A DNA stretch of 64,000 nucleotides from Pseudarthrobacter sp. NamE5 (lineage in GTDB: Bacteria; Actinomycetota; Actinomycetes; Actinomycetales; Micrococcaceae), in contig NZ_VAHO01000004.1 of assembly GCF_005796225.1 (NCBI RefSeq), forward strand, positions 62,001 to 126,000, read 5' to 3'. Position numbers and translations under genes: made by a program. The notes below the pieces were generated by a model that did not search any database, was not told the origin of the DNA, and saw only the letters and a program-made list of their open reading frames with translations. Of the stretch, positions 30,367-38,326 are shown piece by piece; within the stretch, counting starts at the first letter, position 1; the number at the start of each line of letters is the position of its first letter.

Positions 30367-31803
30367 GTGTCAGAACAGGATTCGGACGGCCACGCGGCAA
30401 AGGATCGGCGCCAGGCGGGCGGGGAGCAAGTGCCGCTGTCACATCACCCCCACGCGCAGCAACCGCCCTTGGAGCAGCCCCCGTGGCAGCAGCCGGAACC
30501 GCAGCAGCCCCAAGGCCAGCAGCCGTGGGGTCCGCCGGCATGGGGTCCGCCGTCCTGGCAGCAGCAGTCCTGGGGCCAGCCAGGAAGCCAAAACCCGGAC
30601 ACGCAACATACCCCGCACACGGGTGCACACGTTCCCGGCTCCCAGTCTCCCGGGACTTCGTATGCCAACGCACCGCACTTCGGCCACCAGCGGCCCGGCT
30701 ACCCCTACGCATATCCGAACCAGGGCTCCCCCTACGGCCAGCAGCGCTATGCAGCACCCCCGAAGCCCGGCATTGTTCCCCTGCGCCCCCTGATGTTCGG
30801 GGAGATCATGGACGGTTCCTTCCAAACGATCCGCCGGAACGCCAAGGCCATGCTCGGTGCCTCCCTGTTGGCCCAGTCCTTGGCCGCAATTCTCACCGCT
30901 GTCCTGACTGCCGTTGCCGCAACCTCCATGGTTTCCATCGAGGCCTGGGCGGACAGCGCCAGCGCCGCTGACCTCTCCGCGCTCGGCCTCGGGTTCGTGG
31001 CGGCCATCCTGCTTGTCACAGTGTTGACCGTCTTCCTTGCGTCGGTGCTGCAGGGCGCCATGGTGGTGCCGGTGGCGCGTTCCATCCTGAACCGGCCGAC
31101 GGGTTTCCGGCAGATGTGGGCCCTGGCGCGTCCGCGGGCCGGGGCACTGATCCGGCTGGCTGCCCTGCTGATGGCCGCAGTCCTGCTCGCAGCCGCCGTT
31201 CCTGCAGCTTTGGCCGTCGCGCTGATCGCCGGCACGGAAGGGGCAGGCATCCTGCTGCTCATCCCACTGTTCCTGGGATGCGTTGCCTTATACATCTGGA
31301 TCTACATCAAACTGCTCGTGGCCCCTGCGGCAGTCGTCGTCGAGGAACTTGGAGCCCTGCACGCACTGCGCCGGTCTTGGGAACTGACCCAGACCAACTG
31401 GTGGCGGATCTTCGGGATTACCGTGGTGGTGGGCATCATGGTGGGCATCGTCAGCCAGGTGGTCATGATTCCCGTCAGCATGCTGCCTCCGCTGCTGGCC
31501 GACGTGGTTTCCCCTCACGGCGGCAGTGAGCAGGCAGTCGGCGTCGCTGTTGCGGTAGCCATCATCACCGCACTTCTCGGGGCACTTGCAGGCGCGCTGG
31601 GCTACGCCTTCCAGACTTCCGTTATGGCGCTGATCTACATGGACCTGCGGATGCGGAAGGACGGGCTGGACATTTCGCTGCTCCGCCTGATGGAATCGGG
31701 CGCGGATCCGGAGGGCATTCCGGGGCGCGGCCGGGTGATGCACAGGCCGGGATGGGATCCCGGTACCGGACCCGCGGCAGGGGCCTGGCCGGGTGGCCGC
31801 TGA
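30367..31803 (+). CDS. Multi-pass membrane protein with Pro/Gln-rich N-terminus (GDPD membrane-domain-like)
   Basis: This 478-residue protein has a disordered N-terminus of about 135 residues rich in P, Q, W and H. About six hydrophobic segments follow, beginning near PLRPLMFGEIMDGSFQ and ending IYMDLRMRKDGLDI. The core looks like the membrane domain attached to glycerophosphodiester phosphodiesterases, but no phosphodiesterase domain is present. The GTG start has AAGGA 5 nt upstream. Its 3' end overlaps the next gene by 11 nt, making it first in a coupled operon. Confidence 0.8.
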   Translation: MSEQDSDGHAAKDRRQAGGEQVPLSHHPHAQQPPLEQPPWQQPEPQQPQGQQPWGPPAWGPPSWQQQSWGQPGSQNPDTQHTPHTGAHVPGSQSPGTSYANAPHFGHQRPGYPYAYPNQGSPYGQQRYAAPPKPGIVPLRPLMFGEIMDGSFQTIRRNAKAMLGASLLAQSLAAILTAVLTAVAATSMVSIEAWADSASAADLSALGLGFVAAILLVTVLTVFLASVLQGAMVVPVARSILNRPTGFRQMWALARPRAGALIRLAALLMAAVLLAAAVPAALAVALIAGTEGAGILLLIPLFLGCVALYIWIYIKLLVAPAAVVVEELGALHALRRSWELTQTNWWRIFGITVVVGIMVGIVSQVVMIPVSMLPPLLADVVSPHGGSEQAVGVAVAVAIITALLGALAGALGYAFQTSVMALIYMDLRMRKDGLDISLLRLMESGADPEGIPGRGRVMHRPGWDPGTGPAAGAWPGGR

Positions 31804-32485
31804 ACCTCCGGTGCTGCCCGGCGCAGAGGAAGCCCGGCGCTGGGCAGCGGAGGAACTTGCGAAACCGGAGTACCGCGAAGCAGCCCCAAGCTGGCTTCAG
31901 TCGCTCTGGGAAGACTTCGCGGACTGGCTCCAGTCCCTGGAAGGCCCGGCGGAGGCCGGAAGCACACTGCCGAGCCCTGTCATCGGCATCGTGATCGCCG
32001 TGGTGATTGCGGCAGCAGTGATCATCGCCAAACCGCGGTTGAATCCGAAGGCGCGGCAGCCACAAGAGGTATTCGACCCCGACAGCGCCCTGACTCCCGG
32101 CGACTACAGGCGGCGCGCCGAAGGTTCCGCCGTGGCCGGCAAGTGGGGGGATGCCGTCGTCGACCGTTTCCGTGCCCTGGTCCGCTCCGCGGAAGACCGC
32201 ACCATCCTGGATGCGCAACCGGGCCGGACGGCGGATGAGGTGGCGCGCGATCTTGCAATCCCGTTCAGCGGCGAAGGACAGCGGCTGCACAGGGCCGCCG
32301 CGACTTTTGACGCCGTCCGTTATGGCAACTGGTCCGCAGGCCCCGGCGACTACGACATGATGGCAACCCTGGACGCCGCCCTTGAGGCCCTCAAGCCGGT
32401 TCACAGCAGCGGCCAGCAGGAACTGGGGCAGGAGGAAGAGGGACACCAGGGAAAGGTCCCCTTCAATCCGGCGGCGCAGCCATGA
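31793..32485 (+). CDS. DUF4129 domain membrane protein
   Basis: This 230-residue protein has an N-terminal helical stretch with several tryptophans (SWLQSLWEDFADWLQSL). One membrane segment (about 63-82) and a cytosolic DUF4129 helical domain (YRRRAEGSAVAGKWGDAVVD, VRSAEDRTILDAQPGRTADE) follow. DUF4129 proteins usually travel with DUF4350, MoxR and DUF58 genes, as here. The function is not established. The GTG start lies within the preceding gene's end. Confidence 0.85.
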   Translation: MAAEPPVLPGAEEARRWAAEELAKPEYREAAPSWLQSLWEDFADWLQSLEGPAEAGSTLPSPVIGIVIAVVIAAAVIIAKPRLNPKARQPQEVFDPDSALTPGDYRRRAEGSAVAGKWGDAVVDRFRALVRSAEDRTILDAQPGRTADEVARDLAIPFSGEGQRLHRAAATFDAVRYGNWSAGPGDYDMMATLDAALEALKPVHSSGQQELGQEEEGHQGKVPFNPAAQP

Positions 32486-33684
32486 CGAGCGTCGCTGCGG
32501 CCGCCGCAACCCGGCCTGGCCCCCATCCGGACCAGGAACCCCGCCACGGAAAGAACCCGTTGGAGTGGCTCAGGCGGCACCGCGTCCATGCTGCCCTCTG
32601 TGCCGTCGTGGCCGCTGCCCTGGCGCTGGCCCTGTGGACGCAGTTCGCCCCGAAGGGTGACACCGTGCCGTTGTCCGTCAACAACGCAGGCCCCGAGGGT
32701 GCCCGGGCGGTCACGCAGGTCCTCGGCAGGCAAGGCGTGACTGTGCACGATGTCGGGGACTTTGAGGCGGCCATGGAGGCATTGCAGTCGGCACCCTCAC
32801 CCACCCTCCTGCTGTATGACCGGAACGGTTTCCTCGATGAGCCCCGGCTCCTGTCGCTGATGGCTGCGGCGGAGCGGGTGGTGCTGGTGTCGCCCAGGCT
32901 GCAGACACTGGCCCCGCTGCTCACCGATATCCGGCAGGCTGGGGTGGTGCCGGACGCCTCCCCCGTCCTGGATCCCGGATGTTCCCTTCCGGACGCCGAA
33001 GCCGCCGGGCCCGTTTCCGGAGACTCCGGTTTCCTGTATGAGGGCGGGACGGCCTGCTACCGGCCTGGCAGTTCAGCCGCCGGCCTTCTGGCCGTCAGTG
33101 ATAACGGCCTCCTGACCGTCCTGGGAAGCACTTCCGTCCTCGCCAATGGCCGGCTCGACGACCTCGGACATGCTGCGCTGGCCATCCGGACCCTCGGCTC
33201 CTCCCCGGACCTGGTCTGGTACCTCCCCACCCTGAAGGACCTGGACACTGCAGGTTCCCCCGGGACCCTTGATGACCTGGCCCCGGACTGGGTGCGCTTC
33301 CTCGGACCGTGGCTCATGCTCGTTGCCGTGGCTGCCGTGGTGTGGCGGGGCAGGAGGCTTGGGCCGCTGGTGTTTGAGCCTTTGCCGGTGGTGGTGAGGG
33401 CAGTGGAGACCGCAGAGGGGCGGGCCCGGCTCTATCACGATTCCCGGGCGCTGGACCAGGCCCGGGACAACCTCCGGGCCGGCGCCCTGGTCCGGCTCTC
33501 GGGGCACCTGCGGCTGGGGCCAGGTGCCACTGCTGACCAGGTGATCGACGCCGTTGCCAGGTTCCTGGATCAGCCCGCCGGGAGGATACGGGAACTTGTC
33601 GATGAACAACCCGGCACCGAGGCGAGGCTTGTGGCCTGGTCTCGTGAGCTGGACAACCTAGAGAAAGAAGTCAGAAGCCGATGA
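32482..33684 (+). CDS. DUF4350 domain membrane protein
   Basis: This 400-residue protein has an N-terminal membrane segment (about 37-55). An extracytoplasmic Rossmann-like DUF4350 domain follows (VNNAGPEGARAVTQVLGRQG, LLLYDRNGFLDEP), then a second membrane segment near FLGPWLMLVAVAAVVW and a cytosolic helical tail. It starts with an ATGA overlap on the DUF4129 gene and ends in another ATGA overlap with moxR. It is predicted to be part of a MoxR-linked membrane assembly. Confidence 0.85.
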   Translation: MTSVAAAAATRPGPHPDQEPRHGKNPLEWLRRHRVHAALCAVVAAALALALWTQFAPKGDTVPLSVNNAGPEGARAVTQVLGRQGVTVHDVGDFEAAMEALQSAPSPTLLLYDRNGFLDEPRLLSLMAAAERVVLVSPRLQTLAPLLTDIRQAGVVPDASPVLDPGCSLPDAEAAGPVSGDSGFLYEGGTACYRPGSSAAGLLAVSDNGLLTVLGSTSVLANGRLDDLGHAALAIRTLGSSPDLVWYLPTLKDLDTAGSPGTLDDLAPDWVRFLGPWLMLVAVAAVVWRGRRLGPLVFEPLPVVVRAVETAEGRARLYHDSRALDQARDNLRAGALVRLSGHLRLGPGATADQVIDAVARFLDQPAGRIRELVDEQPGTEARLVAWSRELDNLEKEVRSR

Positions 33685-34676
33685 GCGAGCAAGGCAGCGG
33701 GCCCAGGGTGCTGGACCAGATGGATCATGATGCCGCCCGGCAGGCCCTTCTGGACGTGCGGCATGAGGTGGCGAAGGCCGTGGTGGGGCAGGACGCCACC
33801 GTTACCGGGCTCCTGATTGCGCTGCTGTCCCAGGGGCACGTGCTCCTGGAGGGCGTGCCGGGCGTTGCCAAGACGCTGCTGGTGCGGGCAATGTCGGCAG
33901 CGCTAAGCCTGGATACGAAGCGAGTCCAGTTCACCCCCGACCTGATGCCCGGTGACGTCACGGGTTCGCTGGTCTACGACTCGCATACCTCGGAGTTCAC
34001 CTTCCGTGAGGGGCCGGTCTTCACCAATATCCTGCTGGCGGACGAGATTAACCGGACGCCGCCGAAAACCCAGGCGTCCCTGCTGGAGGCCATGGAGGAA
34101 CGGCAGGTATCAGTGGACGGAGAGCCCCGGCCGCTGCCCGCGCCGTTCCTCGTTGCTGCCACGCAGAACCCGGTGGAGTATGAAGGCACCTATCCCCTGC
34201 CGGAGGCGCAGCTGGACCGGTTTCTGCTCAAGCTCACCATGCCGCTGCCGGGGCGCCAGGACGAGATGGAGGTGATCCGGCGGCATGCTGCCGGCTTTGA
34301 TCCACGCGACCTCGAAGCTGCCGGTGTCCAGGCCGTGGCAGGCGCTGCAGAGCTGGCACGGGCGCGGCAGGCGGTAGCGTCGGTGGCTGTGGAGCCAGAG
34401 ATCATCGCCTACATCGTTGACCTGGTGCGCGCTACCCGTTCTGCGCCCTCCTTCCTGCTGGGCGTTTCCCCCCGCGGTGCCACGGCCCTGCTAAATACGT
34501 CCAGGTCCTGGGCCTGGCTGTCCGGCCGCGGTTTTGTCACTCCAGATGACGTCAAAGCCCTGGCGCTCCCCTGCCTCCGGCACCGGGTGGCACTGCAGCC
34601 CGAGGCGCAGATGGATGGTGTACGGGTGGATGACGTACTGCGCAGTATCCTGGCCTCCGTGCCCGTTCCACGCTGA
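33681..34676 (+). CDS. moxR: MoxR-family AAA+ ATPase
   Basis: This 331-residue AAA+ ATPase acts as a chaperone or assembly factor, usually for DUF58/von Willebrand-type partners. The Walker A is GVPGVAKT (58-65), Walker B is ILLADEI (117-123) followed by NRTPPKTQASLLEAMEERQV, with the sensor region ATQNPVEYEGTYPLPEAQLD (split here). The C-terminal lid contains the SPRGATALL motif typical of MoxR. It is coupled on both sides (ATGA and TGATG overlaps). Confidence 0.95.
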   Translation: MSEQGSGPRVLDQMDHDAARQALLDVRHEVAKAVVGQDATVTGLLIALLSQGHVLLEGVPGVAKTLLVRAMSAALSLDTKRVQFTPDLMPGDVTGSLVYDSHTSEFTFREGPVFTNILLADEINRTPPKTQASLLEAMEERQVSVDGEPRPLPAPFLVAATQNPVEYEGTYPLPEAQLDRFLLKLTMPLPGRQDEMEVIRRHAAGFDPRDLEAAGVQAVAGAAELARARQAVASVAVEPEIIAYIVDLVRATRSAPSFLLGVSPRGATALLNTSRSWAWLSGRGFVTPDDVKALALPCLRHRVALQPEAQMDGVRVDDVLRSILASVPVPR

Positions 34677-35968
34677 TGGCCATCTCGGGCCGTTACGTGC
34701 TGCTGGTACTGCTGGGCGTGATGCCGGTCCTGCTGTTGCCCGGCTGGGGTACGGTGCTGCTGGTGGCCGCAGTACTCGCGGGACTGGCGGCGCTTGACCT
34801 GCTGCTGGCAGCCTCGCTGCGCCAGATCCACCTCACGCGCTCCGAACCCGGAAACGTCACCCTGCACTCGCCGGCCAATGCCGTGCTCACCGTTGTGAAC
34901 GACGGCAGCCGCCGGCTCCGGGGTATTCTCCGCGATGCCTGGCAGCCCTCGGCCGGCGCGCAGAATTCGGTCCAGGAGATCGACGTCCCGCCAGCAGAAA
35001 GCCGCCGGGTGACAGTGCGGCTGCGGCCTGCGCGGCGGGGCGACCTCAGGGCCCCGCACGTCACCCTTCGGTCCTTTGGCCCCCTGCTGCTCGCAGCACG
35101 CCAGCGGACACTGGCGTGCCCCGGCTCGCTGCGTGTCCTCCCGCCGTTTCATTCCCGCCGGCACCTGCCCTCAAAGTTGCGGAAGCTGCGCGAGCTCGAC
35201 GGCAAGGCTGCCGTCCAGATCCGTGGTGCCGGCACAGAATTCGACTCCCTGCGCGACTACGTCCGCGGTGACGACGTCCGGTCCATCGACTGGCGGGCGA
35301 CGGCGCGGCGCTCGGCAGTAGTGGTGCGGACGTGGCGGCCTGAGCGCGACCGGCGGGTGGTCATGGTGCTGGACACCTCACGGACCTCGGCAGCAAGGAT
35401 CGACGACGAAACCCGGCTCGATACCGGGATGGAAGCGGCGCTCCTGCTGGGCGTCCTTGCAGAGCGGGGCGGCGACCGGGTGGACTTCCTCGCCTTTGAC
35501 CGGCGCACCCGTGCGAGGGCGGGATCTGCCGGGAAGGGGAACCTCCTGGGCCAACTGGTCCAGGCCATGGCCCCGCTCGAGGCCGAACTCATCGAGATGG
35601 ACTGGCCGGCGGTCCCGGCTCAGGTCCGGGCCCTGTCCGCGCACCGCTCCCTGGTGGTGCTGCTGACATCGCTCGACGGCGGAGCGCCGGAGGAAGGCCT
35701 TCTTCCCGTCGCGGCGCAGCTGGCCCGTGAGCACGTGGTGGTGGTGGCCGCCGTCCGGGACCCGCAGCTGGGGACCATGCTGCAGGAACGGGACACCGCA
35801 GCGGGTGTGTTCCGTGCCGCGGCAGCGGAACGTGCACTCTTGCAGCGGGCCGCGATCAGCACGGAGCTGAGGCAGCACGGAGTGGAAGTGGTGGATGCCG
35901 AACCCCACCAGCTGCCCCCTCGGCTGGCCGACACGTACATCAGGCTCAAGGCTGCCGGTACATTGTGA
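34676..35968 (+). CDS. DUF58 domain protein, MoxR partner
   Basis: This 430-residue protein has two N-terminal membrane segments (VLLVLLGVMPVLLLPGW, LLVAAVLAGLAALDLLL) and a DUF58 domain with the signature RGDDVRSIDWRATAR. A vWA-like segment with the MIDAS-type DTSRTS (VMVLDTSRTS) follows. MoxR ATPases are thought to load or remodel such proteins. The start ATG shares a base with the moxR stop. It is the last gene of the coupled five-gene operon. Confidence 0.92.
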   Translation: MAISGRYVLLVLLGVMPVLLLPGWGTVLLVAAVLAGLAALDLLLAASLRQIHLTRSEPGNVTLHSPANAVLTVVNDGSRRLRGILRDAWQPSAGAQNSVQEIDVPPAESRRVTVRLRPARRGDLRAPHVTLRSFGPLLLAARQRTLACPGSLRVLPPFHSRRHLPSKLRKLRELDGKAAVQIRGAGTEFDSLRDYVRGDDVRSIDWRATARRSAVVVRTWRPERDRRVVMVLDTSRTSAARIDDETRLDTGMEAALLLGVLAERGGDRVDFLAFDRRTRARAGSAGKGNLLGQLVQAMAPLEAELIEMDWPAVPAQVRALSAHRSLVVLLTSLDGGAPEEGLLPVAAQLAREHVVVVAAVRDPQLGTMLQERDTAAGVFRAAAAERALLQRAAISTELRQHGVEVVDAEPHQLPPRLADTYIRLKAAGTL

Positions 35969-36011
35969 GGTCAGAGCATCTGTTTCCGTTAATTTCCAGG
36001 AGGAGGCTTCC

Positions 36012-36725
36012 TTGAACCTTCCCATCTATCAGCAGGCCCTAGGCGCTGACTTCTCCCGGCTGCAGCCGGAACTGCAGGACTACTTTTCCCTGGTGCCGGG
36101 TTCCGGCCGTTACGGAGTGGGCGAAGGGACGTTTGACGTCGTCGGCTGCCGGCAGGAGTGGCTGCGCCCTTTGCTGCGGCTCACCAGCGGGGAGGAGGCG
36201 TTTTTTCCCGAGTACGGCGAAATTATTCCTTTCCGTATCGAGAACCACGCCCACCAGGACCCGCTTGGCCGGTCAAGCCTCACTGCCAGGCGGGAGATCC
36301 GCTTCCCCGGGCGCACCCGAATTTTCCAGGACACCACGAGTGTGACCCGCCGGAACGGAGGGCCCCAGCTGGTGGACTACGTGGGCAGGTACCGGCGGCT
36401 GGTCACGGACCTGAACCTCGGCGTCACTGCGGAGGGACGGCTCCGCGGCGTTTCGGAAGCCTCACGGCTGTTCCTTGGCCCGCTGCGCATTCCCTTGCCC
36501 GCCGCCCTGGACGCCAAAGCCTACGCCGAACAGTGGTGGGACCCTGCCGAAGGCACCGGGGGAAGGCACCGCATTCAGGTGAAGGTTATCCAGCCTCAGG
36601 TCGGCCTGGTGCTGGTATACGCCGGCAGCTTCGACTACAAGCTGCGACCCTACACGGGCGGAAGCTCCGCCCGGAGCTTCCTGCCGCGCTACGCCCAGCC
36701 GGAACGTTGGGAAAACCGGGTCTGA
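36012..36725 (+). CDS. DUF4166 domain protein
   Basis: This 237-residue protein matches the DUF4166 pattern: YQQALGADFSRLQPELQDYF, IIPFRIENHAHQDPLGR, RIFQDTTSV and a W-W-D motif in AEQWWDPAEG. Its biochemical role is unknown. I chose the TTG at 36012 because a perfect AGGAGG lies 5 nt upstream; longer readings run back into the DUF58 gene's end. It lies 43 nt after that operon and may be read with it. Confidence 0.75.
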   Translation: MNLPIYQQALGADFSRLQPELQDYFSLVPGSGRYGVGEGTFDVVGCRQEWLRPLLRLTSGEEAFFPEYGEIIPFRIENHAHQDPLGRSSLTARREIRFPGRTRIFQDTTSVTRRNGGPQLVDYVGRYRRLVTDLNLGVTAEGRLRGVSEASRLFLGPLRIPLPAALDAKAYAEQWWDPAEGTGGRHRIQVKVIQPQVGLVLVYAGSFDYKLRPYTGGSSARSFLPRYAQPERWENRV

Positions 36726-36733
36726 CTCCGGTC

Positions 36734-36748
36734 ACCCGGGACCCGGGT
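36734..36748. terminator. Small hairpin between convergent genes
   Basis: ACCCGG and CCGGGT face each other across 3 nt between the DUF4166 gene and the MetE-like gene. The stem is short and lacks a U-tract. Confidence 0.25.
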
Positions 36749-36761
36749 AAGGCCAACCCGC

Positions 36762-37835
36762 TTACCCCAGCGCCAGCTGGTTCAGCCCGTCCGCTACCTG
36801 GGTGAGCCGGCCCAGGACTGCCTTGGCCTCAGCCGGAGTGCGCCCGGCGAGTCCCCGGGACGGCGTAACCCGGACGGCACTGAGTGCTGTCCCGGAAAGA
36901 CCCAGCTGCCGCCACGGACGCCATACCGCTTCAATGCAGTCGGCCACCTTGGGCAGCGTATCGCCTCCTGCATCCAGCGCGCCGATCCACAGTCGCTTGT
37001 CCGCTTCCACCGCACCGGCCAGCTGCTCCCACTGCCGGGTGGTCAGGGCCTGCAGGGGAACGGCAATGCCATCGGCGCCCGCGGCCAGGATCTGCTCGAA
37101 GGGTGCCTCGATTTCGGGCACGGCGATGACTACTTCCGCGGCGCCTGCGGATCGCAGGGCGTCCAGGACCACGCGCCATGCTTCGCGCGCTTCGGCAGCG
37201 GGCACGGCCCGCAGTGTGCGGTAACCACTGGACGTGGGGATGGTGCCGGCGAGCACCGAGGCGATGTCCGGCTCGTCGATCTGTACTGCCAGGCGGGCGC
37301 CTGGCACGGCGGCGGCAACGCGGGTGAGGTAATGCCCTACGCCAGCAGCCAGCGACTCGGCCAGGTCTCTGCGCGCCCCATAGTCGATGAGGGCCCGTTC
37401 CCCGCTGTGCAGGTGCAGGCCAGCGGCGAGGCTGAGCGGCCCCATGAGCTGCACCTTGACGTCAGCTGCCGGTTTTTCTTCGGCTCCGGCTACGTCCGCC
37501 AGGACATTGATGTCCGTGGCAAGGGCCGAGGCTGCGCGGCGGAAATCCTTTCCGGGCCGGTCAACCAGCCGCCAGCCGTACGGCTGGACGTCCACCGCCA
37601 GCTCCTCGAGGAGGCAGGCGGTCCGGCCCAGCGCGTCCGAGCCAACGCCCCGGTCCGGCAGTTCTGCCAGGAATGGCAGGTGGGGGCTGCCCAGTTCCCC
37701 CCGGATAATTTTCGCCGCTTCCAGCGGGTCTTCGCCCGGCCAGGGACCCAGCGCTGTTGCCGTTACTTCATGCGGCGGAGCCGGCTGCGGGGCGGAGGCG
37801 CCGCGATTCGTTTCGTGCTGCCTGGCCATGCTCAC
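36762..37835 (-). CDS. MetE C-terminal-like protein lacking zinc ligands
   Basis: This 357-residue protein resembles the C-terminal barrel of cobalamin-independent methionine synthase (LMGPLSLAAGLHLHSGER, VQIDEPDIASVL, RVTPSRGLAGRT). The residues that hold the catalytic zinc in MetE are missing. No HxC motif is present around VIAVPEIEAPFEQI, and the conserved D-C-G-L is S-R-G-L with R327. True methionine synthase activity is therefore doubtful. Its start (GTG 37835, or ATG 37829) overlaps the chorismate mutase stop by 4 nt. Similar proteins are annotated methionine synthase in actinobacteria by homology only. Confidence 0.8.
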   Translation of the reverse strand: MSMARQHETNRGASAPQPAPPHEVTATALGPWPGEDPLEAAKIIRGELGSPHLPFLAELPDRGVGSDALGRTACLLEELAVDVQPYGWRLVDRPGKDFRRAASALATDINVLADVAGAEEKPAADVKVQLMGPLSLAAGLHLHSGERALIDYGARRDLAESLAAGVGHYLTRVAAAVPGARLAVQIDEPDIASVLAGTIPTSSGYRTLRAVPAAEAREAWRVVLDALRSAGAAEVVIAVPEIEAPFEQILAAGADGIAVPLQALTTRQWEQLAGAVEADKRLWIGALDAGGDTLPKVADCIEAVWRPWRQLGLSGTALSAVRVTPSRGLAGRTPAEAKAVLGRLTQVADGLNQLALG

Positions 37836-38239
37836 GCGAGGGCTGAGGCCTGCGGGTGCGGGCCCGGACCCGCCTGGTGGTCATCTGCGATGGCCTCATG
37901 ATGCCTGATGACCTCACCGATGATAAAGTTGAGGAATTTTTCCGCAAAGGCAGGATCGAGGTGGGCATCCTCGGCGAGTCGCCGGAGCCTGGCGATCTGG
38001 GCGGCTTCGCGGCCGGGGTCGCCTGCGGGCAGTCGATGCGCGGCCTTGAGGAAGCCCACCTTCTGTGTGGCCTTGAAACGCTCGGCCAGGAGGTAGACCA
38101 GGGTGGCGTCGATGTTGTCGATGCTGGAGCGGATGGACAGCAGTTCAGCCATCACCGACTTGTCCACCTGGCCCGCCAGGGAGCTGGCGGAGGGGTCGTA
38201 GTCGTCGGAGCCGGGAGTGTGAGGGTTGTGCTGCGTCAT
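37832..38239 (-). CDS. AroQ-type chorismate mutase
   Basis: This 135-residue helical protein carries the AroQ pattern: IRSSIDNIDATLVYLLAERF, with the arginine/lysine pair in ATQKVGFLKAAHRLP and a final helix EKFLNFIIGEVIRHHE. It converts chorismate to prephenate for Phe/Tyr synthesis, usually as a dimer. A non-conserved N-terminal 25 residues precedes the domain. The ATG lies 6 nt after TAGACT with no ribosome site, so the message is likely leaderless. Confidence 0.9.
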   Translation of the reverse strand: MTQHNPHTPGSDDYDPSASSLAGQVDKSVMAELLSIRSSIDNIDATLVYLLAERFKATQKVGFLKAAHRLPAGDPGREAAQIARLRRLAEDAHLDPAFAEKFLNFIIGEVIRHHEAIADDHQAGPGPHPQASALA

Positions 38240-38245
38240 GGTTCA

Positions 38246-38251
38246 AGTCTA
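38246..38251 (-). promoter_or_regulatory. -10 hexamer TAGACT for leaderless chorismate mutase mRNA
   Basis: TAGACT stands exactly 6 nt before the ATG at 38239 on the minus strand. No -35 match is clear. Confidence 0.5.
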
Positions 38252-38279
38252 TGGGCAGGCACTGTGATGGATTTGTTGT

Positions 38280-38314
38280 TAAGCGCCGGTGCCGGCATCC
38301 GGCACCGGCGCTTA
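38280..38314 (-). terminator. Terminator of the peptide ABC transporter operon
   Basis: A perfect 16-bp stem (arms 38280-38295 and 38299-38314, loop of 3 nt) lies 12 nt after the ATPase stop codon. The downstream bases (ACAACAAATCC on the minus strand) are not U-rich, so it may also be Rho-assisted. Confidence 0.75.
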
Positions 38315-38326
38315 CTGTCCTGCCAG

